Assembly: GCA_029298735.1 (NCBI GenBank) | Contig: JANSLP010000391.1 | Location: 1 to 27,746 of the forward strand | Direction: 5' to 3' | DNA from: Ophiostoma sp. CBS 140.51 | Taxonomy: Eukaryota > Ascomycota > Sordariomycetes > Ophiostomatales > Ophiostomataceae | Length of the DNA stretch: 27,746 nucleotides | In this document: positions 1 to 11,456 of the stretch, one piece after another | How the letters are laid out: the number at the start of each line of letters is the position of its first letter | Position numbering within the stretch: the first letter of the stretch is position 1 | Translations under genes and position numbers: made by a program | Notes under the pieces: generated by a model | The model's input: only the letters and a program-made list of their open reading frames with translations | The model's database searches: none | Told to the model about the DNA's origin: nothing

Positions 1-1013
1 GGGCCATGTATTCTTTTGTACCTGTGGATCACGTACAGGGGTTGTGACCAATCACGAGATGCAGCTGAAAAAAGTCATATTTTCGTCCCTAAGGAGATAG
101 AAAATGCCCAAGAAAGTGGGCTGCAGACCAAGAGTGGGAGTGGGGAAGCGGAATTGTTAGCCACGATAAGAATAGCCGGACGGTTAGGCATCTGCCGGAC
201 CACTTCAGACCGTACATATATCCGGACGTCTCTCACCGAACCCATAACTAGCAAGCGCGTCGAGGAATCAGTGTCAAGATGGGAGTGTACGGGAACGAGT
301 ATCTAGAGACGTAACACAATTTAAGATGCACTATAAGATATGTTGTGGATTTACACTATCGTCACTTTGACACCGAGGCGTCATCCGCTTCCACTATGCG
401 GTTGCCAGGAAGGATAGTGCGGTCATCAAAGCTTGTTTCGACGGACCAGTATAAGCTGCACCGTATTCCTGTCCTCTACTTCCTTTCCGCTTATCTCACT
501 CCATTACACTATAAGTCGCACACTCAAAAAAAACATTGGTACCAAGTACCACCACTCTAGTCTAGCATCCTCACTGTCTCGTTTTTTGGTCCCTCAGAAT
601 TGCGTCGTCATACAATTGGTCAGCCGACTTACGGTCTTCGGGTAGCCAACGCAATACCTCAAGGACGAAATCCAAGAGTCAATACTGTATATCTTTGCGC
701 TCCAATTTCGTCTCGCGGCTCTCAAAAGATCGGTCGGTGATGTGGGTCGGGTCAATACAACCTGGCCTAACGTCACCCGCGTGCTTTTTACCATCCCAAG
801 TCTCCGAGGTAAGTAGCACCGTAGCCTTCACAATCAACAACATTGCCGGTATGGCAAGTAAAGCTTTGGTATATTGCTTTTCATCTATCCTAATATACAT
901 AACCATATGCACTGTTTTTGATATATATAGCTTCCCGTCTCCGCGCAGCAGATTTGGACAAGAAACTCCCCTTGGCAGCTTTGCCACAACAAACTTTCAC
1001 TAAGCGAAGTAGC
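1..1013. other. No recognisable gene
   Basis: I read all six frames. The open frames present are short and show no domain, no convincing splice structure and no repeat homology elsewhere in the window. The part next to position 1014 is the 3' flank of the tannase pseudogene. Confidence 0.5.
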
Positions 1014-2826
1014 TTAGTTGATGGTGACGTTGTAGGCGTCAAGAATGTAGGTCCAGCTGTCAATGGAGGCCTGGTCGTACACACAGTCGAAGTCAGAGCT
1101 GCTGGTCCAGAGAGGACGCAGGGGCCACTGGCACAGCATCTGGACCTCGCCAGAGTATGTGCCAGAAGCAACAGTGCTGTTGAGGCGGTCAAGGGCAGAG
1201 CCCCCCTCGACCCGGTCGATCAGAGTCTGTACAATGTCGGTGGGGTAGGGGCCGGGCTGCAGGTCGTTGGTGCCGCAGTGGGCTGCGACGGGAATCAGGA
1301 AGAAACGGTACCAGTCGCTGAGGGAGGCGACACTGGCGTTGTAGGAGCTTCCGGAGTACATGGCAGTACGGACAGCGTCGTAGTAGTGAATGCTGGAGGG
1401 CGAGGGGATGCTAGGATCAGACTCGCCGTGGGTACAGCAGCTTGCCACCTGCGTTCTCGAAAGTGGATAGGTCGGTGTAGGTGGTCTGGAGGGTGTCGTA
1501 GAACTTGGGCAGAGCCTCGGTGATCCAGCTAAACATCTGATCGTATGTGACGTCGCCCAGGGTCTCGAGGTTGTCAAGGTCGACCTGCTCGAGGAACTTG
1601 GTCACAAAGACACCACCAGTCGACTCAATGGGGTAGTCCCACTCGCCAGTGGTGGAGTTGTAGGTGGTCTCGGCATCGCTTAAGGCCGAGCCGATCTGCC
1701 ACGAGAAGTAGGCACGCTCGCCGGCCGATGTGGAGAGACCGTCAACAATAGCCTGGGCGATCTCAGCACCCTCGGCAGAGATGGTGCCGTTCTGGGCGGG
1801 AGTGTAGGAAGTAGACAAGCCCGAAGTCTGGGCACGACGAACAATACCAAATCTCTTGCTAAAGCTGTAGCCCAGAGATGTGCTATTCTGGGCAGCGCAG
1901 TAGTAGGACTCGGCAATAGTAGAGTTCATGTTAAAAGTTAAGCTTACGCAGGTCACTGCGGGAGATGACGCCGTCAATCGAGGGGATCACAGGCAGAGAT
2001 GATCAGGCTGACAATCGTCTAGAGCTCGTAAGGCTCGGGGAAGTAGTCCTGGGTGACTCAACCACGGCGGGGAAAAGTTGGTTCTTTATTATTAGTAAAG
2101 GGATAATTATAATAATTTATACTGAGAACGATTTACGACTCGCTACTGGGCCTGGCGGTAGGCGGGGGCACCGGCAGGGACACCATCGTAGAAGTCACCG
2201 TAGCGCTGAACCTGGCTCATACCCTCACGGCCACCGTCGGAGCAACCGGCAAAGTAGGTGTAGACCTTGCTGGTGGTGTTGTAGAAGTTCGAGGTGATGG
2301 CCTTGCCAATGGTGGTCATCTTGCCAAGAGCTTGGTACGAGAACATCTCAATATTGTCCCAGTTGAGGGAGCCATCATCGTTGAGGACGACTTCGTCAAG
2401 GCTGTTGGTGAAAGCATCGTAGCCGGCATCGGTGCAGCCGGTAACAACGCCGTAGGACAGACCACCAGTAACACCGCTGGCTAGGCTGTAACCACCACCA
2501 CCGGATACGTAGAAGCGGTTCTCGTAGTTGGAGGGGTCGGGGAAACCGTACCAGAGGACAACAGTGTCGTCACGGTCGGTGTGGGTGTAGCTAACAGTGA
2601 CATCGGAGTAGCTGGAAGTAGCGTTGACGGTGGTGGCAGTCACGGTCGACGGCAGCAGCCGGATGCCAGAGAATGTACCGTTGGAGGGCAGTGACGCACG
2701 GACATAGGCGACTGTGTACAGGTCGGAGAGGGAAGCCGAGCTCGTGCTGGAGTTGGAGCTAGAGACGGAGGTCACCGAGGCGTTGACGGCCGCGGCGACC
2801 GTGATAATCTTGGATGCGCAAGACAT
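1014..2826 (-). pseudogene. Tannase/feruloyl esterase family pseudogene
   Basis: This is a relative of fungal tannases and feruloyl esterases, secreted serine esterases that release gallate or ferulate from plant material. The first 227 codons are open and include an SGGGGY stretch (109-113) and the nucleophile motif CSDGGR (Cys195-Ser196). Downstream in other frames lie HGESDPSIPS (acid region) and AAHCGTND, which gives the family's CS-D-HC arrangement. I see six lesions. There is a TAG at 2143-2145, probably from CAG, and another TAG at 2019-2021. There are frameshifts near 2050 and 1935, a small deletion near 1980, and a frameshift near 1430. A 53-nt intron (2084-2136) with a TACTAAT branch-like site explains the AT-rich gap after the first stop. 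The N-terminus is Ser/Thr-rich rather than a textbook signal peptide. The family call is strong. Loss of function is inferred from the lesions. Confidence 0.88.
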
Positions 2827-4022
2827 GATGGTCCGGCGAATTGATAGTAAACGAATGGTAGGGGGCTGGTAAAGAAAGGAACGATTGTGAAAGAGAAAGA
2901 ATGAATACGCCGACAGTCAAAGACAATGCCAATGAGGAATCCAAGAAAGCGGCAAGACTACGAGGGGAGGCTACGACGAATATATATGTTGCGCGACTAT
3001 ATGGGATATAGGATGGTCTATGTCTATGACGGCCGCCGATGTAGACGATCGCCTTAGAATGTTGGTCAAAGTAATCTCCATCGACGAGGATAAGATGAAA
3101 GGCGACGGAGTCGTTATAGGTCGGTATAGGTGTACACGTCAAGTAGACGTGGCCGAGAAGTAAGCGGCCTCTGGGTAAGTGGCGATGGAGGATTCGTGTG
3201 CCGGGGCGTTGTGGAAGAATGTGGAAGAACTAACAGAAGGTCGACTCTGTGGAGGGATCCTAGGGATAGGGGTTCAATTGAGAGAGGGTCACGAAGTAGA
3301 TGGATCGAACGTAGGTAGGGGGAAGTGCAAAATCTAATCCTTGACCCTCCTCTCTTCGAAAGGAGGAGCCTCGGATAGTTTATATTATGATCTAGAGAGG
3401 CCCTGGGGATTCCCCGTTGAATTACCGTATACCTTAGGCACCTAGGCCTTGGGCCCTCCAGCCCCGAAGGCTGAAGGTCTCCGGCGAGGGGGAGGGCACG
3501 AGCCCTCGGCGGTACACCGTTGAATCCCTGGCGAATAAGCAAGATGGAGGAGGGGCTCGGGGAAGAGGCCTGACGGCTGGCAAGAACCTTGGCAGCTGGC
3601 AACGGCCCTAGCAACGGCCCGCGCCGAACAGGTCGGGCGATCGGGCCTTGCTGATACACCTAGTGAGGCCCCGTTGAATCACCGGGGAACCGCTGGGGTG
3701 GGTGCCGTGATAGACTCTAAGGTTAATGGTAGTATCGGTGTACGTAAACTTTATGTGTAGTTGAGTGTGTTTCTAGGTACAAACACCCACGTGTATTGCG
3801 ATCCATTCTGTAGTCGGATCCAACTACAACATTTCTGGGCCCGTGCCACCCCTGCCTAGTCGACAATGCAACCACAGCCCTGTGCCCTGCCATCGAGTCG
3901 GTTTTCCGTTTTCTTAGATGACCGCGTCAAAGGCCCGACGCGTTTCGTCTTTTTCTTGCCATCTTTGTCTATGACTCCTACAAACGCCGCCTCGTTTCCG
4001 TCGTCTACGAGCTTCCGCAAAG
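2827..4022. other. Intergenic region with a GC-rich block
   Basis: The first part is the upstream flank of the tannase pseudogene, with a TATATAT stretch at 2981-2987 about 155 bp before its start. About 3390-3700 is unusually GC-rich and carries three near-copies of CCGTTGAAT (inside 3412-3427, 3515-3530 and 3669-3684). I recognise no coding domain. The last 300 bp precede the zinc-finger pseudogene. Confidence 0.45.
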
Positions 4023-7000
4023 ATGGACGATGACGATGGGTTCTTGGCCCGCTTCCAGTTTCGCGTCGCCCCCGATGTGAATGTTCTGATCTGCTTCCAA
4101 GAGGGCTGCCGCATTGCCTTGACCAACAATGTCCCTCACATTGACAATCACCTTCGAGCGAAGCACCAACTTCTGGCCGATGTACGGCGCAGCATCATCC
4201 AGCACTTACAAGCTCGAGCTCTGCGTGATCCAGCGGACGTGCCCTTGCGCCCAGATGGGTCTCCATCCGACCCCGACCTCCTTGTTCGGCAAGGGTTCTC
4301 TTGCAAGTATTGCCACTTTCGCACAATTAGCAAGCAGACCATTTCTCGCCACATATCTGACATTCACGAACGAATCCGGATGAATTTACGCGTAGGCACA
4401 AGTGCCATGTACGACCCTGTGCATCTCCAGGCCTGGACGAAAAGCCCGGCACAGGGGCGGTACTGGCTTGTTGAGCGGGGTGGCCGGACAATTCGCCTAG
4501 TGGGTAGTGAGGCAGCCGTGGCCCACCTGCAGGGCGTGTTCGAGCGCGAAGCCAGCCGGACCAAGGCACAGGCGGAGCAGGGCGGCGGCGGGGAGACAGG
4601 GAACACGGCTAATGCATTCACCGATCTTCGGCCGCGGCTCGAGCGGACCGGCTGGGAAACGACGTACCAGAATGTCCACAAGCCGCTGCTTCAGTCCTTG
4701 GTTGCTATGCCCTCCTTTTCGCCGTGTCCCGGGGGCCGTGTGTTGGTGAAAGGCGGGAGCGGTACTGGTAGTGCGCGACTCGACTCCGACTTGATCAGCG
4801 CGGCGGCGGACGAGCTGAAGATTACCGCCCTCGCAGCAGCTATGGACCAAGTAATAGACCGGTGTGAGTAGACGGCCCGGACCGCGGGGCGAAGCATGCT
4901 CTGCTGGCTGCACAGCGTCAGGCCAACGCCTGCTATGTCAAGCCGTTCCGATTTGTGGCTCATGCATCGAGCAGGGCCAAATACGTTCTCTGCTCAAGCG
5001 CTTTGTGGCCATGGTCTTCCGCGCCTACCTTCTACCCACCAATGTTTACCGGCGCGCAGCAGGGATCCGCTTTACGGAAGCGCAGCTCGAGGCCTTGGCA
5101 GTAATTTGGGAGCATGCGGTGTGGGAGCAGGAGGATGCGATGGCGCGCAGCTTTTAGCAAGCCGGGTCCGACGCGAGCCAGGACAGGATAGATAATGACA
5201 ACGACGACGACGACACGAACTTGGAGTGGGATAACGAAGACGGCGAGGAGGACGAGGAGGACGGGGACGACAAGGAGGACGAGGACGACGAGGATGGCGA
5301 GGATGGTGAGGAGGAGGAGGAGGACGGCGACGACGGAGACACCACTAAGCAAGACACGATTATGATCGATCAGCCGATAGAGCAGATACTGGTGGCCGAG
5401 CTGCTCGAACGGCTCTTTAGCTTACTTATGCTTTTTTCCACAGAGACCATGACAAACGGCCGGCCGGCCTCTATATTGCTGGTCTACTACAGCGGTGTTC
5501 TCGGCTTCACAAACGACTGTCGCAGTTTTCTCCCGGCCCGCTCGTACACGACCCATCTCGCGGCGTTGATCTACATCCAGCGCCTTCTGTTTCTTGAATA
5601 CGCCATCCCGGCTAGAGCATACCCTTTCCTCGGCATTCGCCGTCGACCGCGCATAAACGCGCTCGAGCGCCTGCAAACTATACGGCAAAAGTACATGGTC
5701 CTCGGCTCCCAGTCGGTGTTTGACGAGTTTTTCAATCTCCGGGCCTTTGACCGAGCCGCAGCATCTTCCGACACGCCTGCCTTTCTCTTGCGGTGGAGCG
5801 AAGACGGCCAGTCTGTGTCGTACGGGGATGCTCCGCCTATCAGCATGGGCGCCTTTCGGCGCCTTCCAGCGCTCCTGCTGCAGGAGGCGGGCCGGCTGTG
5901 CTTCGAGCTTATGTGCGAGTGGGAGCCGCCTGTCGACTTACGGGGGATTCAGGACGACTTGACGAACACAGCATGGCTTCTCCTTTGTGAGCCATCCGAA
6001 GAATGGGCTTCACGATGCATATGTCGAGCTCTCGATTCGCGCCTGTACGAGCCAGTCGAACAGCCTTTTCCGTGACGGCGGGTGGCGGCACAAGGCAGTC
6101 CGCGAGTACCGGAAAAAAGACGACCAGCTCCGCGAGCTTCTCGCGGCCTTGCTATATATGACGGGCGGCGGCCAGCCGCGCGGACCCGACCTGCTTATCC
6201 TGCGGCATCGAAACAGTGGAACGGCCGAGCGCGGGATCTACCTCCATGGCGGGTCGATGATCTACCTGACCCGTAACCACAAAGTGAAGCGCTCGACGAA
6301 CCGGGAGTTCCTCGTTGCCCGGTTCTTGCCCGTGCAGGTTGGCCATCTTTTATACAAGTACCTCGTCTACATCCGGCCGTTCGTCGACTTGCTCGTACGA
6401 GAGCAGACCCTCTGCAACGGAGAGTGCTCGCCCTATGTCTTCCGCTTCCGACCAGATTCAGGTAGTCCGCCCTGGACAACCTCGCGGCTGACGTCTGTGA
6501 TGAAGCGCTGGACAGAGAAGGCCTGGGGCCAAGCCGTCTCGCTGCAAATTTTACGGCAGCTCTGCATCGGCGTGGCCGAGAAGCATGTCCGCGAGGTGAG
6601 CCGGCCTTTCAACCGGTACGACGACCACAGCGAAGCCGCCAACGTCAATGTCGTGCTTGCCTGGCAGACCGGTCATCGCCCACTACAACGGGCAAGGACC
6701 TACGGGCTCGACGGCGCTTTTCCAACGCAGCTGCAGCCGCAGCTCCTCGAGCTGTACGAGCAGACGTCAGGCCGGTGGCACGAGTTCCTGCACCTGCCAA
6801 GCAAGATCGCCCCGGAAAGTCTGGCCAAGAGCCAGGCACAACTACGGAGAGAGAGCGCCCAGCCGAACTCTTCTATGCGGTCCTCTTCGCCACGCCACGG
6901 CAACGTCCCATTTTTACCACAAAGCGATGTTGTGGACTTGGACGACGACGACGACGCCGGGATCCAGAAGAAGGTTAGCTATAACGGTGCCAAGGCCGCC

Positions 7001-7102
7001 GCCGCGACCCACACCTGGGCGATTTCCCACGTCGGCAAGATTGTGGGCCAGTTGAACATTGACTGCGAGTACCGCCGTGTACCGGGCTATGAGATCTCGT
7101 AG
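4023..7102 (+). pseudogene. OrsD-type zinc-finger plus tyrosine-recombinase-like protein, broken
   Basis: I read this as one ancestral gene now split over three frames. The N-terminal part (4023-4868) has two C2H2-like fingers: C24/C29/H43/H48 and C94/C97/H110/H115. This is the arrangement of the OrsD (DUF3505) family. The middle (5158-5990) follows an Asp/Glu-rich tract. The C-terminal part (about 5990-7102) contains RGPDLLILRHRN, ARFLPVQVGHLLYKYLVYIR, LRQLCIGVAEK, WQTGHRP and RTYGLDGAFP. These resemble the R...H...Y layout of a tyrosine-recombinase fold seen in large fungal proteins that are sometimes linked to RecQ helicases. No helicase is visible here. Lesions are a TAG at 4869-4871, frameshifts between about 4925 and 4990, a TAG at 5155-5157 (CAG to TAG would fit), and two shifts between 5990 and 6070. 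Domain names come from memory of the families. The recombinase assignment is the less certain half. Confidence 0.7.
5195..5345 (+). repeat. GA-rich trinucleotide tract coding for Asp/Glu
   Basis: Imperfect GAC/GAG/GAT repeats encode a run of acidic residues between the zinc-finger part and the C-terminal part of the surrounding pseudogene. The opposite strand reads as artificial Ser/Pro or Leu/Val ORFs. It probably grew by slippage. Confidence 0.8.
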
Positions 7103-7221
7103 TACACGCCGGGTGACGCCAAGCACGACAAAGACCACACGACAACTCGAGCAGGTTAAGGCGGAGGCGGAGCCGGCGAGCCAGCTCGGGATCGATGTTG
7201 CGTCTCAGTTGAACCTATAGA

Positions 7222-7780
7222 TTGGTGGCTGGTCGAAGGATGGGCCCGACCACCGTGACGGCGCCGTATTTCGAGATCAGACCGGCGTCCGTGCTCGGAT
7301 GGCTGAAAAAGCAAAATAATTTTGAGTGCTACACCCGCACCCGCGTGGGGTCTATAAACGACGAGAAGAGCATGACGACTGCCCAGATTCAAACCGAGAG
7401 CGGCCATACGGTCTAGTGCGCCCATGGCATCGAGACGACTAATATCCCGCTGCAGAAGCTCACCGTGGTTGACCAGCTCAGCTACAACCGCACCTACTGT
7501 GAGGCCCTCCGCGTGCCCACGAGCAGCGTTGAGGACTGCTTCGTATACGACAGCGCCGGGGCGTACAAGTTACGTTTACCTGACGCGCTGTGACGGAAAC
7601 CAAGACTACCTGATCGTGGGCGGGTGCGACAACGAGGTCGCCCACGAGCCGCCTGAGTACGATTTATACTACGGACCTCCGGGGTACTGCCGGGCGCTCT
7701 TTTATGGGTCTCAGGGCCCACCACTTTACAAGGCGTTACAGTCCCATTCACTTCAGTTAAAATTAATGTATTCGACCTAA
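7222..7780 (+). pseudogene. Unrecognised ORF remnant after the recombinase-like gene
   Basis: One frame is open from 7222, apart from a TAG at 7414-7416, and continues to a TGA near 7591. It includes the segments NNFECYTRTRVG and TSSVEDCFVYDSAGAYKLRL. A second frame (7424-7780) then carries LTRCDGNQDYLIVGGCDNE and PPEYDLYYGPPGYC. The change of frame near 7565 and the protein-like composition with scattered cysteines suggest a decayed coding sequence. I do not recognise a family. It may be the tail of the mobile-element-like gene upstream or an unrelated gene. Confidence 0.35.
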
Positions 7781-7926
7781 ATTTTACAATTTTAAGGCCC
7801 CTTTTTTAATTCCTGTTTTGTTAAATTCGGTAGTTTCTCCTCGTATTTAGTTTTCGGACCTTATGGTAACCCACACACACTATCTTGTAGGTTTACAAGC
7901 AATGCCCCCTCTCCCTGCCCCCAAAT

Positions 7927-9113
7927 TTAAGACGCGACGGCAATGCCACCGTTCGGGTGCAGAGTTTGGCCCGTGATGTAACTGCTGTCCTGCGCTGCCA
8001 GGAAGACAAAACTTGTCGCCACTTCGACGGGCTGGCCGAGACGATTCATAGCCGTCCAACCGGGCAGGCTCTTCTGCGATTCATGGCTGAGAGATGTAGG
8101 AAGAAGGGGGGTCCAGATCGGGCCCGGTGCCACAGCGTTGACACGGATGCCGTTTTTGGCCTGTTGATTGGCCAACGCACGGGTGAAAGTAAGGAGTCCG
8201 CCCTTGGTGGTCGCATAGTCGAGGTGTTCACCTGGTCCGACGTAAGCATCCACGGACACCGTGTTAATGATGCTGCTACCCTGGCCCATATGTCTGAGGG
8301 CGTACTTAGTTAAGAAAAAGGGTGCGCTGAGGTTGGTCTCTAACGTGCGATAGTATTGTTCGCTATAATGTGGAAAAGGAGGGTCAGTATCAGTTGAGGT
8401 AAACTTTGGGGTCAAGTCTATGCGGAAACGAAAATCTTGAAAAAGATTAATCATGTCCCACGACTTCATAACATACTCAGTTATGTCTGCAATGTCCGCC
8501 TGTTCCAACTGGTAACCAGCATTGTTGACCAGCACATCCAGGCCGCCGAGGGCGCCTACTGCGCGCTCGATGACGTCCCTGTGGGCATCTTTGCTACGTA
8601 GGTCCGTTGAGATCAGGTGGATCTTGCCGCCGTTCTTCTCTACCTGCGTCTTTGTGTGGAGCGCATCCTCCAGCTCATCGGGCAAGTGCGTGATGACCAC
8701 GTCTGCGCCCTCCATGGCGTACAGAATAGCGACAGCGCGACCAATGCCCGAGTCGCCGCCGGTAATCAGAGCCCGCTTCCCTTGGAGCTTCCCCGCGGGG
8801 CGGTAGAGCTGATAGCCCTCATCCTCCGTCGGCAGATGTACTTTTGCCGGCTTCGGCTCCAGGTCACGCTCCAATCCCGGCTTAGGTTGCGACTGGGGCG
8901 GGTGCTGAAAGGCTTGTCAACCCAAACCCGTTAGTGAGAAGTCGTTTTGAAACACGGCATCATCAAGGAAGGTCTCTATTGCATTGCGAATAGACGGGGT
9001 TGGCTTGGGTGGAGCTCACATGTAGAGTACTTGGTTTCGTCCGCTTCACCTGCATCATCATGCCCAGTAACCTTGTGGGCAACCTCCTTTGCTTTGTCTA
9101 CAGTCGTAGACAT
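7927..9113 (-). CDS. Short-chain dehydrogenase/reductase, YghA/GSP39-like
   Basis: This NAD(P)-dependent oxidoreductase belongs to the classical SDR superfamily, in the group with E. coli YghA and Bacillus general stress protein 39. The true substrate is unknown. I model three exons: 9113-9020, 8912-8477 and 8362-7927. The introns are 107 nt (8913-9019, donor GTGAGC) and 114 nt (8363-8476, donor GTATGT), giving 321 aa. The model joins an N-terminus rich in Lys/Ala to the FQHPPQSQPKPG segment typical of this group. Motifs are TGGDSGIG (82-89, cofactor), NNAG (161-164), Ser213 and YATTK (Tyr226, Lys230, catalytic). The gene looks intact. Skipping the second intron would add 38 in-frame residues in the middle of the fold. 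It is divergent from con-10 across about 800 bp, so the two may share regulation. Confidence 0.9.
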
Positions 9114-9278
9114 CGTAATTTGCCGTTAGTAGTTGTAGCGTAGCGATATAAAGATTCAACCGGAGCAAAACATTAGTAGTGGAAACAGTAATATCTAGTA
9201 TAAAGCGAAGTCGGGGAGGGACGCATTATTAAATAGACATCGCCTACAAAACAGCATTGCTACATACACAGAACTCTT

Positions 9279-9840
9279 AAGTCCAATTTTCAGCCCAGCA
9301 CACTTATGTATTTCTTTTGCAATGTTTTTAATAGATTATGAGTTGTCATTACCACGTTCTTTTTGACAAAGCACTCCCGTACATATTCGAAAGTCAATGA
9401 CACGACTATAATATGATCGACAACTAGCGCCTCGTAAATTTTAGGCTTTATGACGAATTCCCCACCGTACTATAGTAAACGTTAAAAGACTTTTCACCAC
9501 AACATCTTCATATACGATACAACGGCTTACCACAAAGCAACTACTCGTCATCAATATCGGAATAGCACAATGCGTTGCCATTCTAATATGACGTAAAAGA
9601 GTTGTAGCCAACAGTCTGCAGAGTTGCCATTGACGCAAGGTCAAATAGATCGATGATGCAACATGACGGTATAGAGGAATTAAGGGATAATATCATATGC
9701 TTTTTAACAGGTCAAGGTGAGATGTATGACATCTTCGAGTCGGCTGCAACACCGTTTAGAGGATTGAGTAACAGTATCATGTGCTTCTCATCGGATATAA
9801 ATACCTCGAATGCCTTCTCATAAATTTCCAGGATAAATGG
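9279..9840. repeat. Duplicated con-10 upstream region, copy 1
   Basis: About 560 bp between the SDR and con-10 genes match 18846-19443 in the same orientation. The distal half differs by several indels. The proximal half (from about 9640 to the TATA box) is nearly the same, with roughly a dozen differences over 175 bp. Shared blocks include GAATTAAGGGATA, GCTTTTTAACAGGTCAAGGT and GATATAAATACCTCGAATGC. Confidence 0.85.
9796..9803 (+). promoter_or_regulatory. TATA box of con-10
   Basis: TATAAATA lies 117 bp before the con-10 ATG. It is conserved exactly in the duplicated region at 19396-19403. The function is inferred from the match to consensus and its position. Confidence 0.6.
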
Positions 9841-9919
9841 AGTCTACTATTGTATCTAAAACAGTGAACAGCTAACTTTTTTTAAAAGACTATCACTTCC
9901 CAAAGACTTATCAAATATC

Positions 9920-10266
9920 ATGGCTGACAACAATCCCGCCAACTTTGCGAACCGGTCTGTCCTACGTTGAGAAAAGAAAATGACATTTTATCATGAAGGT
10001 ACTAACTGTGCCAGTCCCAAGGAGGAAGTCCGCAACATCGCCTCGAAGGGCGGCCAAGCAAGTCACACTGGCGGCTTCGCCGGCATGGATCCGGATAAAC
10101 AGGTAGGTTAGTTTTGACACTGTTGGGGTTCTGAGCAAGAGAACTAATTACGTAACTTTGGAAATAGCGTGACATAGCATCGCAGGGCGGTCAACAATCA
10201 GGCGGCCAGTTTGAACCCGGCAGTGAGCGCGCCCGCGAGGCTGGCAGGAAGGGAGGCTCCAAGTAA
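9920..10266 (+). CDS. con-10: Conidiation-specific protein 10 (Con-10) homologue
   Basis: This small hydrophilic protein is related to Neurospora crassa con-10, which accumulates in conidia and under stress. Its biochemical role is unknown. Three exons (9920-9954, 10015-10102, 10168-10266) give 73 aa. The introns are 60 nt (donor GTCTGT, branch TACTAAC) and 65 nt (donor GTAGGT). Joining them gives the family signature: NPANFANRPKEEV, then IASKGGQASH, GGFAGMDPDKQRDIASQGG and FEPGSERAREAGRKGG. The KGG-type repeats are shared with bacterial stress proteins such as YciG and GsiB. No ORF of 60 aa spans it because every exon is short. It ends soon after the last KGG, so it lacks the longer acidic tail of the Neurospora protein. 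The TATA box is at 9796-9803. Confidence 0.93.
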
Positions 10267-11456
10267 ACCAATGCGGCCAGGCGGCAATATGCGGTCGCGG
10301 GCTTTGGATATGTACTAGACCGTTATAATTTTTGAAGGGAGTGTCGACTAATTCATATAACGGGAAGGGCACGCAAACTACCCGCAATTCAGGTGTTGCT
10401 GTCTTGGGAGGCCGTCGTAAATTGGCTGTTAATTGAGTTCCTTACTTCAAGACTGAATCCGTACAAGCATCGACCGTGAGAATTTACGACGTGTTGGGTC
10501 TAGTGGGGGTGGCAAAGATCGTGGGGTGCACTGCGTACGGAGTAAAGACGTAAAAGGTAAAGGACGGAGTGCGTGGAAAGTGCCCAAGGTTTGCTGGGTA
10601 AGTTGTTGGACTGTAGTAACAACGTTTTTAGACATTGAATTGATTGTTGGTGTTTTTTATGGTAGTAAGGTCTAGACTCTGCTAAGGTCGAATCTCTCGT
10701 TTGGCCGCATACGCAGGCATCTGTCAATGAAAGAACTCCCCACTACCGAGAGAGCTGCTTTTTCTTTGATGTCAGAAGGAGGACCTAAAAGTGGGTCAAG
10801 ATTCAATCAGTATCAGACACGTCATAATGCTTTTGGAGACGCCCCAGCCATTGGAGCTTTTTCTCCGAGGATCAAGACACTTTTCACCAGAACACAAGCA
10901 CGTTAGGGTCCACCCTAGGCGTCTGTGACAACATTCATACGTCATAAAAGGAGACCAAAGGACACAGGCGGTGGCCTGGCAGTTCGGCGCCCGCACACGT
11001 AACGCGCTGCTATATAGAGTAGGGTTATTCTTTCCTTTATTTTAAATCCGGCCTTTATATTGGGTGGTTATTAACTCGCGCCGTCACGAGCTGTTGCAAC
11101 TTTTTTCATCGGCTGATAGGGCCGTTCAAACCTAAAAAGAGAATTTTTCTTACTTTTTATTTTAGAATTTTAGAAGTTTGGTTTTTAAGGAATCCCCGGT
11201 GAATGGCAGTTTATAATTGATATCCTCAAAATATACCTTGAGTTAGACTTAAAACATAAATAAAAAATAATAAAAAGTTTTATTAAAATGACAGAAAATG
11301 AAAAGAAAAAGGAGAGGGGGGAAGTCAAACCTGATACGGGACCAACAACTGTCATGCAACGTCGTAGTCGTTCATAGTGGACGACAGGACGGTTTTGTCC
11401 AAGCGGCTGACCAAAGTCACATCTCGTTTAACCCAATTCGTTCGGCGATAAGGGAT
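10267..11456. other. Intergenic, no gene seen
   Basis: This holds the 3' flank of con-10 and the upstream flank of the hemerythrin locus. The stretch 11040-11290 is strongly AT-rich. Short open frames on both strands show no family features. Confidence 0.5.

Noticed and set aside
918..1523. 201-codon plus-strand ORF
   Set aside because: It lies antisense to the tannase pseudogene. Its composition reflects the other strand and no domain is present.
3114..3659. 181-codon minus-strand ORF over the GC-rich block
   Set aside because: Arg/Pro/Ser/Leu-rich composition is typical of chance ORFs in GC-rich DNA. No motif recognised.
5032..5357. Minus-strand ORFs rich in Leu/Val or Ser/Pro
   Set aside because: They are reverse readings of the acidic trinucleotide tract.
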